DNA of 64,000 nucleotides from Streptomyces sp. Alt3 (lineage in GTDB: Bacteria > Actinomycetota > Actinomycetes > Streptomycetales > Streptomycetaceae), in assembly GCF_030719215.1 (NCBI RefSeq), contig NZ_CP120983.1, positions 7,812,001-7,876,000 of the forward strand, read 5' to 3'. Below, piece by piece: positions 16,092 through 23,833 of the stretch. The notes below the pieces were generated by a model that was given only the letters and a program-made list of their open reading frames with translations, was not told the origin of the DNA and did no database searches. Position 1 is the first letter of the stretch. Each line of letters begins with the position of its first letter. Made by a program: the position numbers and the translations under genes.

Positions 16092-17351
16092 TCAGATCAC
16101 GGTCACCGGATGTCTCACCACCGCGTCGAAGAGGTAGCCCTGTGTGTTGTGGGCGGTCACCGCCGGCTGGGTGCGGCCCGAGCGGTCCGTCGCCCGGGCG
16201 AGCAGTACGCCAGGGCCCGTCTTCCTCGGGACCCAGTCGGCGCTCCACCGGACCCAGCTCCCCGGCCTGGACTCGTCACGCAGCCGCGCCGGCCGCCACC
16301 GGGTGCCCCCGTCGGTGCTGACCTCGACCGAGCGCACCGGCGCGCCACCGGACCAGGAACGGCCGGTGAGCAGATGCCTGCGGTGGGCGGCGAACGAGGC
16401 ATCCTGCGCGAGCTCGAAGGCGCTCTTGAGCGTCTGACGGGCCAGCGGAGCGCTGCCCTCGGCCGGGTATCCGGGGCCGAAGAGCCGGTACAGGCCCGTG
16501 TTCCACGGGCTCAGCAGTGGTTGTGCGCTCACTTCGATGTCGCCCACCCACTTGATGTTCGCGATGCCCACCCAGGACGGCACGATCAGCCGGACCGGGG
16601 CCCCGTGGTCCGGAGGCAGCGGCTCACCGTTCATCTCGTACGCGAGCAGTACGTCGTCCAGTGCCTTCGCCACCGGCAGGGGCCGGCGCACCCTGCCCAG
16701 GTTCGTCCCGTCGCTGACGACCTCCGCGTCCAGGCCGCGCGGCAGCACGTCGACCGCGTGTCCGCCGATGCCCGCACGGCGCAGCACCTCGGCCAGCCGC
16801 ACCCCGCGCCAGCGTGCCGTTCCGATCGCGCCCAGGGTCCACGCCGTGCCGCTTACCTGCTGGCCCTGCTGCGAGTTGAAGAAGCTCCGGCCGTTGCCCG
16901 CGCACTCGACGAAAGCGGTGCGGGTGACCGCCGGCAGCCCACGCAGCGCCTCGTACGAGAAGTCCACGGGGCCGCCGGTCAGCCCGTCGCCCCAGACCGT
17001 CAGTCTCCAGTCCGCCTCCTCGATGACCGGTGTGGTGGTGTGGTTGCGGACGAAGAAACGGTCGGCGGGCGTGAGCAGCCCGGTGTCCCGCAGTGCCGCG
17101 AAGTTCGTCTCGGCGTTGGTGCCGCGCACCGTGAACAGCTCCGGAGGCAGGGGTTTCACCACCCCCGCGAGCGCCTGCGCGGCGCGGGCCGGGGACGCGG
17201 CGGCCGGGACCAGCGGGGCCGCGACCGAGGCCGCCGCGACGAGCTTCAGCAGATCACGGCGGTCGATCCCCGCCGATCTCGCGCGGCCACGGGTCCACTG
17301 GTGAAGCCGCGTCCGGTCGTAGGAGGCTTCGGACGGTGGTACGGAACTCAT
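16092..17351 (-). CDS. Tat-exported sulfite oxidase-family molybdopterin oxidoreductase
   Basis: A 419-residue molybdenum enzyme. Residues 31-32 (RRDLLKLVAAASVAAPLV) form a twin-arginine signal, so the folded enzyme is exported. The molybdopterin domain has the Mo-ligand Cys150 in ECAGNGR and the LPPDHGAPVRLIVPSWVG region; the C-terminal Mo-co dimerisation domain runs from about residue 290 (GGAPVRSVEVSTDGGTRW). No haem domain is fused. ATG 17351 overlaps the metX stop (ATGA) and has GGAG upstream; a GTG two codons earlier is less likely. Cotranscription with metY-metX suggests a sulfur substrate, probably sulfite, but this is inference. Confidence 0.9.
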   Translation of the reverse strand: MSSVPPSEASYDRTRLHQWTRGRARSAGIDRRDLLKLVAAASVAAPLVPAAASPARAAQALAGVVKPLPPELFTVRGTNAETNFAALRDTGLLTPADRFFVRNHTTTPVIEEADWRLTVWGDGLTGGPVDFSYEALRGLPAVTRTAFVECAGNGRSFFNSQQGQQVSGTAWTLGAIGTARWRGVRLAEVLRRAGIGGHAVDVLPRGLDAEVVSDGTNLGRVRRPLPVAKALDDVLLAYEMNGEPLPPDHGAPVRLIVPSWVGIANIKWVGDIEVSAQPLLSPWNTGLYRLFGPGYPAEGSAPLARQTLKSAFELAQDASFAAHRRHLLTGRSWSGGAPVRSVEVSTDGGTRWRPARLRDESRPGSWVRWSADWVPRKTGPGVLLARATDRSGRTQPAVTAHNTQGYLFDAVVRHPVTVI

Positions 17352-18559
17352 GGACACTCCAGAGGAAGAGGTCTGCGGTCGGTGCCGGGCGGACCAGGCC
17401 GGTGGGGCGGGGGCAACAACTCCCTCACCAGAGCCCCCACCTGCTCGGTCTCGATGAGGAAACCGTCGTGCCCGTAAGGGGATTCGATGACCCGGAGGTG
17501 GTCGGCGCCGGGCAGCAGCGCTGCTGCCTCCGCCTGCTGTGCCGGTGGGTAGAGCCGGTCCGAGTCGATGCCGGCGATCAGCGCCGGCATGCCCGCCCGG
17601 CGCAGCGCCCGCGCCGTTCCGCCGCGCCCCCGGCCCACGTCGTGGGCGTTCATCGCTTGCGTGAGCACCACATAACTGCCCGCGTCGAATCGGCGCACCA
17701 GCTTGTCCGCGTGGTGGTCCAGGTAGGACTCCACCTGGTAGCGCCCGCCCCGTGCGGGCAGTTCACCGGGCTGCGCCCGCCGGCCGAAGCGTGTGTCCAG
17801 CTCCGCCTCGCTCCGGTAGGTGACATGGGCGATCCGCCGGGCGAGCCCGAGCCCCCGGTGCGGGCCCGAGCCGGGCGGTGCGTCGTGGTACCGGCCGCCC
17901 TGCCAGCCCGGGTCGTTCCGGATCGCGGCGATCTGCATGCTGCCCCAGGCGATCTGCTCGGCCGTCGACGCTGCGGGAGCGGCGAGCACCAGCAGCGATC
18001 CCGTACGGCCCGGCCGGCTCACCGCCCATTCGAGCGCCCGCATCCCGCCCATCGACCCACCGATCACCGCGGCCCACCGCCCGATGCCCAGGCAATCGGC
18101 GAGCCGCGCCTCCGCCGCCACCTGGTCACGCACCGTCAGGCGCGGGAACGCGGCACCCCAGCGGGTGCCGTCGGACCGCCGTGACGACGGGCCCGTGCTG
18201 CCCTGGCAGCCGCCCAGCACATTCGGCGCGACGACGAACCAGCGATCGGTGTCCAGCGCCCGGCCGGGGCCGATCAGCGCGTCCCACCAGCCGGCCGACG
18301 GATGTCCCGGTCCGGCCGGGCCCGCCGCGTGGCTGTCCCCGGTCAGCGCGTGCAGGACCAGAACCGCGTTGGCGCCGTCCGGCGCGAGGTGGCCCCACGT
18401 CTCGTACGCCAGCCGCACATCCGGCAGATCCGTCCCGGACTCCAGCCCGAACGGGCCGTCGAACGCCGCCCACGAACGGCGGCCGGGCGGGTCCCCCTCC
18501 CGTCGGCCTCCGGCAGCCGGCGGGAGGGGTAGCGCGGGGGACGTGGTGCCCCGGTTCAG
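17348..18559 (-). CDS. metX: Homoserine O-acetyltransferase, unusual start codon
   Basis: MetX transfers acetyl from acetyl-CoA to homoserine, the step before sulfhydrylation by MetY. The alpha/beta-hydrolase fold is clear: LVLHALTGDSH, the nucleophile Ser in GGSMGGM, the Asp in IDSDRLYPP and His in SPYGHDGF. Family-like sequence (GDPPGRRSWAAFDGPFG, LESGTDLPDVRLAYETWG) continues in frame upstream of the first ordinary start, GTG 18418. No ATG, GTG or TTG exists in this frame before it. I therefore place the start at CTG 18559, which overlaps the metY stop (CTGA) and has GAAGG seven bases upstream, giving 403 residues. If GTG 18418 is used the protein loses 47 N-terminal residues. Confidence 0.82.
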   Translation of the reverse strand: MNRGTTSPALPLPPAAGGRREGDPPGRRSWAAFDGPFGLESGTDLPDVRLAYETWGHLAPDGANAVLVLHALTGDSHAAGPAGPGHPSAGWWDALIGPGRALDTDRWFVVAPNVLGGCQGSTGPSSRRSDGTRWGAAFPRLTVRDQVAAEARLADCLGIGRWAAVIGGSMGGMRALEWAVSRPGRTGSLLVLAAPAASTAEQIAWGSMQIAAIRNDPGWQGGRYHDAPPGSGPHRGLGLARRIAHVTYRSEAELDTRFGRRAQPGELPARGGRYQVESYLDHHADKLVRRFDAGSYVVLTQAMNAHDVGRGRGGTARALRRAGMPALIAGIDSDRLYPPAQQAEAAALLPGADHLRVIESPYGHDGFLIETEQVGALVRELLPPPHRPGPPGTDRRPLPLECP

Positions 18560-19917
18560 GACGCCGCCTTCGCGGCGCGGAACCCTGCCTCCAGATCGGC
18601 CTTGAGATCGTCCACGTTCTCCAGGCCCACCGAAAGGCGCACCAGCCCCGCCGTCGCGCCCGTCGCGGCGAGCTCCTCCTCGGTCAGCTGGCTGTGCGTC
18701 GTCGACGCCGGGTGGATGATCAGGCTTCGCACGTCACCGATGTTGGCGAGGTGGCTGAACAGCTCGACCGCGTCGACGAACCGCTTGCCGGCCTCCACCC
18801 CGTCCCGCAGCTCGAAGGCGAGCACCGCGCCGGCTCCGCGCGGCAGGTAGCGCCGGCCGGCGTCGTACCAGGGGCTGGACTCGAGGCCGGCGTAGTGCAC
18901 CGCCGACACCTCGTCGCGGCCCTCCAGCCAGCGTGCCAGCGCCAGCGCGTTGGAGGTGTGCCGCTCCAGACGCAGGCTGAGCGTCTCCACACCCTGGAGG
19001 AGCAGGAAGGCCGAGTGCGGCGAGAGCGCGGGTCCGAGGTCGCGCAGCAGCTGGACGCGCAGTTTCGCGGCGAAGGCTCCGTGCCCCAGATCCGGCCAGT
19101 ACCGCAGCCCGTGATAGCTGGGGTCGGGCGTGTGGAAGTCCGCGAACCGCTCTGCGTGCGCTCCGAAGTCGAAGGTGCCGCCGTCCACGACGACACCCCC
19201 GATGGTGGTGCCGTGACCGCCGAGGAACTTCGTCGCGGAGTGGACCACGATGTCGGCGCCGTGCTCCAGAGGCCGCAGGAGATAGGGCGTGGGCACCGTG
19301 TTGTCCACGACGAGGGGAACCCCCGCCTCGTGCGCCACGTCCGCCACGCTCCGGATGTCGAGCACGTCGCCCCGCGGATTGCCGAGCGTCTCGGCGAACA
19401 GAGCCTTGGTCTCCGGCCGGACGGCCGCCCGCCAGGCTTCGACGTCGTCGGGGTCCTCCACGAACGAGACCTCGATGCCGAACCGGGGGAGCGTGTGCCG
19501 GAACAGGTTGTACGTACCGCCGTAGAGGGAGGCGGAGGAGACCACGTGGTCACCGGCGCCCGCCAGCGTGAGGAGCGCGAGAGTCTCGGCCGCCTGGCCG
19601 GAGGCGAGCGCGACGGCGGCCACGCCGCCCTCGAGCGCGGCGACGCGTTGTTCCAGGACGTCCTGCGTGGGGTTGTGGATCCGGGTGTAGATGTTGCCGG
19701 GCTCGGCCAGGGAGAAGAGGTCGGCCGCGTGCTGGGTGTCCCTGAAGACGAAGGACGTCGACTGGTAGATCGGCACCGCGCGGGCACCGGTCGTCGGATC
19801 CGGCACCGCGCCGGAGTGGATCTGCTTCGTCTCGAAGGACCAGGCGGCCCCGGCGTCCTGCCGGTCGTGGTCCTCAGGCGTGTGCCCCGCGGTGACGGAG
19901 TCGACGGGCTGGCTCAT
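18556..19917 (-). CDS. metY: O-acetylhomoserine sulfhydrylase
   Basis: A 453-residue PLP enzyme of the Cys/Met metabolism family that makes homocysteine from O-acetylhomoserine and sulfide. FETKQIHSGAVPDPTTGARA, the aromatic-rich YQSTSFVFRDT, the phosphate-binding SSASLYGGTYNLF and the PLP Lys in HSATKFLGGHGT are present. The roughly 430-450 residue length and the insert before the C-terminus fit sulfhydrylases rather than cystathionine gamma-synthase (about 380). ATG 19917 has GAGG at good spacing. First gene of the metY-metX-sulfite oxidase operon. Tandem 18-bp repeats lie just upstream of its start. Confidence 0.93.
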   Translation of the reverse strand: MSQPVDSVTAGHTPEDHDRQDAGAAWSFETKQIHSGAVPDPTTGARAVPIYQSTSFVFRDTQHAADLFSLAEPGNIYTRIHNPTQDVLEQRVAALEGGVAAVALASGQAAETLALLTLAGAGDHVVSSASLYGGTYNLFRHTLPRFGIEVSFVEDPDDVEAWRAAVRPETKALFAETLGNPRGDVLDIRSVADVAHEAGVPLVVDNTVPTPYLLRPLEHGADIVVHSATKFLGGHGTTIGGVVVDGGTFDFGAHAERFADFHTPDPSYHGLRYWPDLGHGAFAAKLRVQLLRDLGPALSPHSAFLLLQGVETLSLRLERHTSNALALARWLEGRDEVSAVHYAGLESSPWYDAGRRYLPRGAGAVLAFELRDGVEAGKRFVDAVELFSHLANIGDVRSLIIHPASTTHSQLTEEELAATGATAGLVRLSVGLENVDDLKADLEAGFRAAKAAS

Positions 19918-19935
19918 GTCATACCTCGCACGGTC

Positions 19936-19971
19936 GTTCGGAGGATGTCCGCCGTTCGGAGGGAGTCCGCG
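19936..19971. repeat. Two tandem 18-bp repeats in the metY leader
   Basis: GTTCGGAGGATGTCCGCC (19936-19953) is followed directly by GTTCGGAGGGAGTCCGCG (19954-19971); 15 of 18 bases agree. Each unit has an inner dyad CGGA-N5-TCCG. They lie 19-54 bases before the metY start (minus strand) and could be operator half-sites. An 11-bp palindrome (TACGGACCGTA, 20007-20017) is nearby. Confidence 0.6.
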
Positions 19972-20089
19972 CGAGCACGGTGGCGTCGCTGCGGCGGCGT
20001 ACTGGTTACGGACCGTAGAGGCCGTCCACGACGCGATGGAAGCAGGTCGCGCACGTGGCCACGAAGATGCAATGCCGCCGCAACAGACA

Positions 20090-20128
20090 CGCCGGGCCGG
20101 CCCCGCGGTTCACGGAGCCGGCCCGGCG
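20090..20128 (-). terminator. Terminator of the sigma factor gene
   Basis: CGCCGGGCCGGC (20090-20101) and GCCGGCCCGGCG (20117-20128) form a perfect 12-bp stem with a 15-base loop, 11 bases after the sigma gene stop and upstream of the metY operon on the same strand. Confidence 0.88.
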
Positions 20129-20139
20129 TCGGTCGTACG

Positions 20140-21012
20140 TCAGTCCTGGGTCAACATGCCGCTGCGGAGCTTGCGGAGGATGCGGCTGAGCAGCCTGGAG
20201 ACGTGCATCTGCGAGATGCCCAGCTCCTCGCCTATGCGGGCCTGCGTCATCTCCTGGCCGAACCGCATGTCGATGATGCGGCGCTCGCGCGCGTCGAGCT
20301 CGCCGAGCAGCGGGGCGAGCGTATGGAGGTTCTCCACCGTCTCCATCGCGGGGTCCGGCTCACCCAGTACGTCGGCGTACGTACGCCCGGCCGTCGCGCG
20401 GCCCGCGTGGTCCCCGGCATCGGCAGGCATCTCCAGCGAGCCGGCCGTGTAACCGTTGGCGGCGACGATGCCCTCGGTGATCTCCTCCTCCTCGAGACCC
20501 AGGTACCCGGCGAGCTCCTGCACCGTGGGGTCCCGGTCGAGGTCCGCCGCCAGTGCCTCCTTGGCCTTCGCGAGGTCCACCCGCAGCTCCTGGAGCCTGC
20601 GCGGCACATGGACGGACCACGTGGTGTCCCGGAAGAAACGCTTGATCTCCCCGACGATGTACGGCACGGCGAACGAGGTGAACTCGACCTCGCGGGCGAG
20701 GTCGAAGCGGTCGATGGCCTTGATCAGGCCGATGGTGCCGACCTGGACGATGTCCTCCATGTCGCCGCTGCCCCGGTTCCTGAAGCGTCCGGCGGCGAAG
20801 CGTACGAGGGACAGGTTCATCTCGATCAGGGTGTTACGGGCGTACTGGTGCTCGGGGGTGCCCTCGTCCAGGGCCTGCAGCCGGTCGAAGAAGAGCCTCG
20901 ACAGCCTTCGTGCGTCCTGCGGGGCGATCAGCCCGGCGTCCTCGATCCAGGGGAGTCCGCCGGGGGCACATGCTCGTTCCGCGCCGGCGGTTTGTGCAGT
21001 GTGCGCGGTCAT
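20140..21012 (-). CDS. RNA polymerase sigma factor, SigB/SigF/SigG type
   Basis: A 290-residue group 3 sigma factor. Region 2 spans about residues 60-130 (EMNLSLVRFAAGRF, DMEDIVQVGTIGLIKAIDRFD, FTSFAVPYIVGEIKRFFRD), region 3 about 135-200, and region 4 has the helix-turn-helix MTQARIGEELGISQMHVSRLLSRI. Streptomyces has many such paralogues for stress and sporulation, usually controlled by anti-sigma/anti-anti-sigma pairs; none is adjacent here, but a SpoIIE-type phosphatase follows 1.3 kb away. ATG 21012 is kept; ATG/GTG alternatives inside would remove the N-terminal extension only. Confidence 0.94.
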   Translation of the reverse strand: MTAHTAQTAGAERACAPGGLPWIEDAGLIAPQDARRLSRLFFDRLQALDEGTPEHQYARNTLIEMNLSLVRFAAGRFRNRGSGDMEDIVQVGTIGLIKAIDRFDLAREVEFTSFAVPYIVGEIKRFFRDTTWSVHVPRRLQELRVDLAKAKEALAADLDRDPTVQELAGYLGLEEEEITEGIVAANGYTAGSLEMPADAGDHAGRATAGRTYADVLGEPDPAMETVENLHTLAPLLGELDARERRIIDMRFGQEMTQARIGEELGISQMHVSRLLSRILRKLRSGMLTQD

Positions 21013-21531
21013 CCCGTCACGCTCCTCAGATTGTGGGCCTGAGGTGTGGGCGCGTGCCCGAGGGGCTGCAACTCATGCATACAGGGGCTGATTTGAGCCG
21101 GGATCGTGCCGGATTCGGCCGAAAATCGCTGAGGTCGTCCTCCGGGGGCGCACCGGGGGAGCCCCTGGACACGAGGAGCGCACAGGACCGCCCCACCGGT
21201 ACGGGGGAGCCCGGTGGGGCGGCCGTCTCCAGGGTGCCACAGGCCGGGACCTGTTGGGGGCGAATCCCGCGCAGTGGTGCACATTCGCTGCATCCGGCGC
21301 GGGTCGTGCCGAGTGCACCGGAGCCCATGCTCCCGTCGTGCCTGGCGCACCGGAGCCCACGCTCCTGGGGGTGAGGCCGTGGCCTGCCGGAACAGGTGCG
21401 TGTGCGCTCCGCCGGGTGTCCCCTTGATTGCATGCTCGTGAACAGACGGAAGGCCCGGGAATAGGCGCGGGGTGGCCAGGCCTTCCATCCCTGTCGCCGA
21501 CCCGCCGATATCAACCGGAGTGAGAGAGTCC
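21013..21531. promoter_or_regulatory. Divergent intergenic region, 519 bp
   Basis: Separates the sigma gene (minus) from the GNAT gene (plus). It contains two tandem 32-bp repeats (21302-21365) and, near 21450-21486, an inverted repeat GGAAGGCC / GGCCTTCC with a loop of about 25 bases. Promoters for both genes must lie here, but I cannot assign them with confidence. Confidence 0.5.
21302..21365. repeat. Two tandem 32-bp repeats
   Basis: Units 21302-21333 and 21334-21365 agree at most positions; both contain GCACCGGAGCCCA followed by T or C and GCTCC. Each unit holds a small dyad GGAGC-N4-GCTCC. Position between divergent genes suggests a double operator. Confidence 0.65.
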
Positions 21532-22290
21532 ATGCCCGACCCCACACCTCATCCACTGGACAATCCCGCGCGCGCCTCGCTCACCGGCCCGCACGCCCAC
21601 TTCGCCGAGCGCCGCGGTCGCATCCTGCGCTACCTCCCCGACGTCACCCCCTGGCTTGCCCTGCCTGACGAGCCCGACGCCCAGGACTGGGCCGACGTGG
21701 CCGCCCTCGCGGGCCCCGGCTCGCCGGTCACGCTCACCGCGTTCCGCGAGCCCCCGCCCGCCGACTGGGAGATCGTCTTCCAGGCCGAAGGTGTCCAGCT
21801 GGTCGACGACACCGTGGACGCCGCCCCCGACCCGGAAGCCCAGCTGCTCGGCCCGGCCGACGTCCCGGAGATGCTGGACCTCGTCGAGCGCACCCGCCCG
21901 GGCCCGTTCCTGCCACGCACCGTGGAGCTCGGCACCTACCTCGGTATCCGCCGGTCCGGAGTACTCGTCGCGATGGCGGGGGAGCGACTGCACCCGCCGG
22001 GCTGGACCGAGATCAGCGGCGTCTGCACCGACGGTTCCGTCCGGGGCCAGGGTCTCGCGTCGAGGCTGGTCAGGGCCGTGGCCCATGGCATCAGGGAGCG
22101 GGGCGAGACACCCTTCCTGCACGCCGCGGGGTCGAACACCTCAGCCATCCGGCTCTACGAATCCCTCGGTTTCGCCCTGCGCCGCAGGACCGCCTTCCTG
22201 TCGGCGCTGGTCCCGGCGGACGCGGTGCCGGCCGTCGACGCCAGGACCCGGGACCGTGGGACGGGTAGCTTGGAACAAGTGGGGCGATAG
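21532..22290 (+). CDS. GNAT-family N-acetyltransferase
   Basis: A 252-residue protein with a C-terminal FR47-like GNAT domain. The acetyl-CoA loop is in VCTDGSVRGQGLASRLVRAVAHGI (anchor RGQGLASRL), followed by HAAGSNTSAIRLYESLGF, the motif B signature. The N-terminal 110 residues are a degenerate GNAT half (DWADVAALAGPGSPVTLTAF). ATG 21532 follows GGAGTGAGAGAG. Substrate unknown. It shares a strand with the phosphatase 24 bases downstream. Confidence 0.88.
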   Translation: MPDPTPHPLDNPARASLTGPHAHFAERRGRILRYLPDVTPWLALPDEPDAQDWADVAALAGPGSPVTLTAFREPPPADWEIVFQAEGVQLVDDTVDAAPDPEAQLLGPADVPEMLDLVERTRPGPFLPRTVELGTYLGIRRSGVLVAMAGERLHPPGWTEISGVCTDGSVRGQGLASRLVRAVAHGIRERGETPFLHAAGSNTSAIRLYESLGFALRRRTAFLSALVPADAVPAVDARTRDRGTGSLEQVGR

Positions 22291-22314
22291 GGACGAACAG
22301 GCGGGAGGCATGCC

Positions 22315-23499
22315 GTGGTCATGGGACTCCGGCGCCCGTCCGAGGCGCGTAGGGCGTCGCTGCCCGGCGTGGAGACGGGCGAGGAGTCCGCGGGTGCCTC
22401 CCGGATCGGGAACGTGGCGCTCGCCCTGTGGCTCTTCCTCCTCACCGCCGCCGTCGTCGTCCTGGACGCCTTCACCGGCGACGACCTCCCTGTCATCCCG
22501 CTCCTGGTCGTGCTGCCCGCGCTGACTTCGGTCTTCTGCTCGGTGCGGCAGACCACCGCCGTGGCGGCATGGGTCACGGCGGTGGTCGTGGCGACCAGGA
22601 TCCCCGCGACGGGTGCCTTCTGGGACGTGCTCTTCCTCATCGGCTTCACCGCTCTCGCCAGTTCCCTCGGCGTCGTGGCCTGTGCCGCGCGCATCCGGCA
22701 CGCCACCGAGGTGGCGAGGCTGCGTACGGCGGCCGTCGCCCTCCAGCGGCAGATCCTGCGCCCGCTCCCCATCGTCACGAGCCGGATCTGCGCCCACGGG
22801 CTCTACGAACCGATCGAGGAGGACCGCTTCGTCGGGGGTGACATCTACGAGGTCGTGCAGTCGCCGCACGGGACCCGCGTGATCATCGGCGATGTGCAGG
22901 GCAAGGGGCTTCCCGCGATCGGAGCAGGTTTCGCGGCACTCGGAGCGTTCCGTGAGGCCGCCGTGCGGGAGTCCGACATCGTCGCGGTGGCCGACTCCGT
23001 CGAGGACGCGGTCGCCCGGCACAACGCCTTCACCGCCGAGACCGGAGAGGCCGAGCGCTTCGTCACCGCCCTGGTGCTGGGGTTCGACGGAGGTGACCGG
23101 GTGCAGGTCGTCAACTGCGGGCATCTGCCGCCGCGGCTGCTGCACGACGGCCGGGCGTCGGTGGTCACCCTGCACCGGACGTCCGTACCGCTGGGCATGG
23201 CCGATCTCAGCGGTGACGCGCGTGCCGCGGAGTGGATCGACTTCCCGCCGGACGCCGCTCTGCTCGTCTGCACCGACGGGGTGACCGAGGCCCGCGACGC
23301 CACCGGTGACTTCTACCCCTTCGACGAGCGGCTCGGCCGGTGGGCCGACCGCGACCCGGACCAGGTACTGGAGGCGCTCCAGGCTGACCTCCAAGACTTC
23401 GCGGGCGGAGTACGCCGGGACGACGTCGCCGTGCTCGTCCTGAGCCGGCCCTCGGAAGGCTCGAGCGCGGCGGAGCCCGCCGGCGGCGCCGCGACGTGA
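22315..23499 (+). CDS. Membrane-anchored PP2C (SpoIIE-type) serine phosphatase
   Basis: A 394-residue protein. Residues about 30-115 hold three or four hydrophobic segments (NVALALWLFLLTAAVVVLDAF, then FWDVLFLIGFTALASSLGVV), a linker follows, and residues about 140-380 are a SpoIIE/RsbU phosphatase domain with metal-binding Asp in VGGDIYEV and IIGDVQGKG, NCGHLPP, and LVCTDGVTEARD. In this family the enzyme dephosphorylates anti-anti-sigma proteins and so activates SigB/SigF-type sigma factors. The sigma gene at 20140 is a plausible beneficiary, but partners are not shown. GTG 22315 has GGGAGG seven bases upstream. Confidence 0.92.
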   Translation: MVMGLRRPSEARRASLPGVETGEESAGASRIGNVALALWLFLLTAAVVVLDAFTGDDLPVIPLLVVLPALTSVFCSVRQTTAVAAWVTAVVVATRIPATGAFWDVLFLIGFTALASSLGVVACAARIRHATEVARLRTAAVALQRQILRPLPIVTSRICAHGLYEPIEEDRFVGGDIYEVVQSPHGTRVIIGDVQGKGLPAIGAGFAALGAFREAAVRESDIVAVADSVEDAVARHNAFTAETGEAERFVTALVLGFDGGDRVQVVNCGHLPPRLLHDGRASVVTLHRTSVPLGMADLSGDARAAEWIDFPPDAALLVCTDGVTEARDATGDFYPFDERLGRWADRDPDQVLEALQADLQDFAGGVRRDDVAVLVLSRPSEGSSAAEPAGGAAT

Positions 23500-23636
23500 G
23501 GAACAGCGCGCGAAGGGACACCCGCATCGCTCGTGACGGCACGCGGCGCGTCGCGGACACCTGGGCGGGCGCTCCCGCCTGCGGCAGACGCAATATTCTC
23601 CCTGCGACCACCTGCCGCGTGGTTAGACTGGCTCCC

Positions 23637-23663
23637 ATGGGTTCGTACTACTTCTTTCTCTGA
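23637..23663 (+). CDS. Putative 8-residue leader peptide MGSYYFFL
   Basis: ATG GGT TCG TAC TAC TTC TTT CTC TGA. TAGACT eight bases before the ATG can serve as a -10 box, so the transcript would begin at or next to the ATG (leaderless). The bunching of Tyr-Tyr-Phe-Phe, the isolated AT-rich stretch and the position 170 bases before an ABC-F gene fit a leader peptide controlling expression by ribosome stalling. Not experimentally known to me. Confidence 0.6.
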   Translation: MGSYYFFL

Positions 23664-23833
23664 TACGCGGCCAGGACGCCGCCACGCGACGCCGAACGTC
23701 GCCGCGTGACCCCCGGGCATGCCCGTGTGCCGCAGTCCTCTCCGTCGTCCGACACCCATGCCCCGCAGCGCGCCCGCGTCCATGACGCCGACGTGCGCGC
23801 CGTCGAGGGCCCGTCACTTCAGGGAACGCACCC
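23664..23833 (+). promoter_or_regulatory. Structured 5' leader of the ABC-F gene (putative attenuator)
   Basis: The 170 bases can form competing hairpins: CACGCGACG (23683-23691) with CGTCGCCGCGTG (23697-23708, three-base bulge); the self-palindrome GGGCATGCCC near 23714; and an alternative GGGCATG with CATGCCC near 23760, extended by GTGT with ACAC. Mutually exclusive pairing is what a ribosome-controlled attenuator needs. Mechanism inferred. Confidence 0.5.

Noticed and set aside
19918..20089. SAM-type riboswitch upstream of metY
   Set aside because: I looked for conserved SAM-I/SAM-IV core elements and found none.
17878..21042. Plus-strand open frame of 1054 codons opposite metX, metY and the sigma gene
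   Set aside because: Typical high-GC shadow frame: Arg/Pro/Gly-rich, no family features, and opposite three clearly conserved genes.
23563..23580. Terminator after the PP2C phosphatase gene
   Set aside because: The stem GGCGGG/CCCGCC is only six base pairs; too weak to list with confidence.
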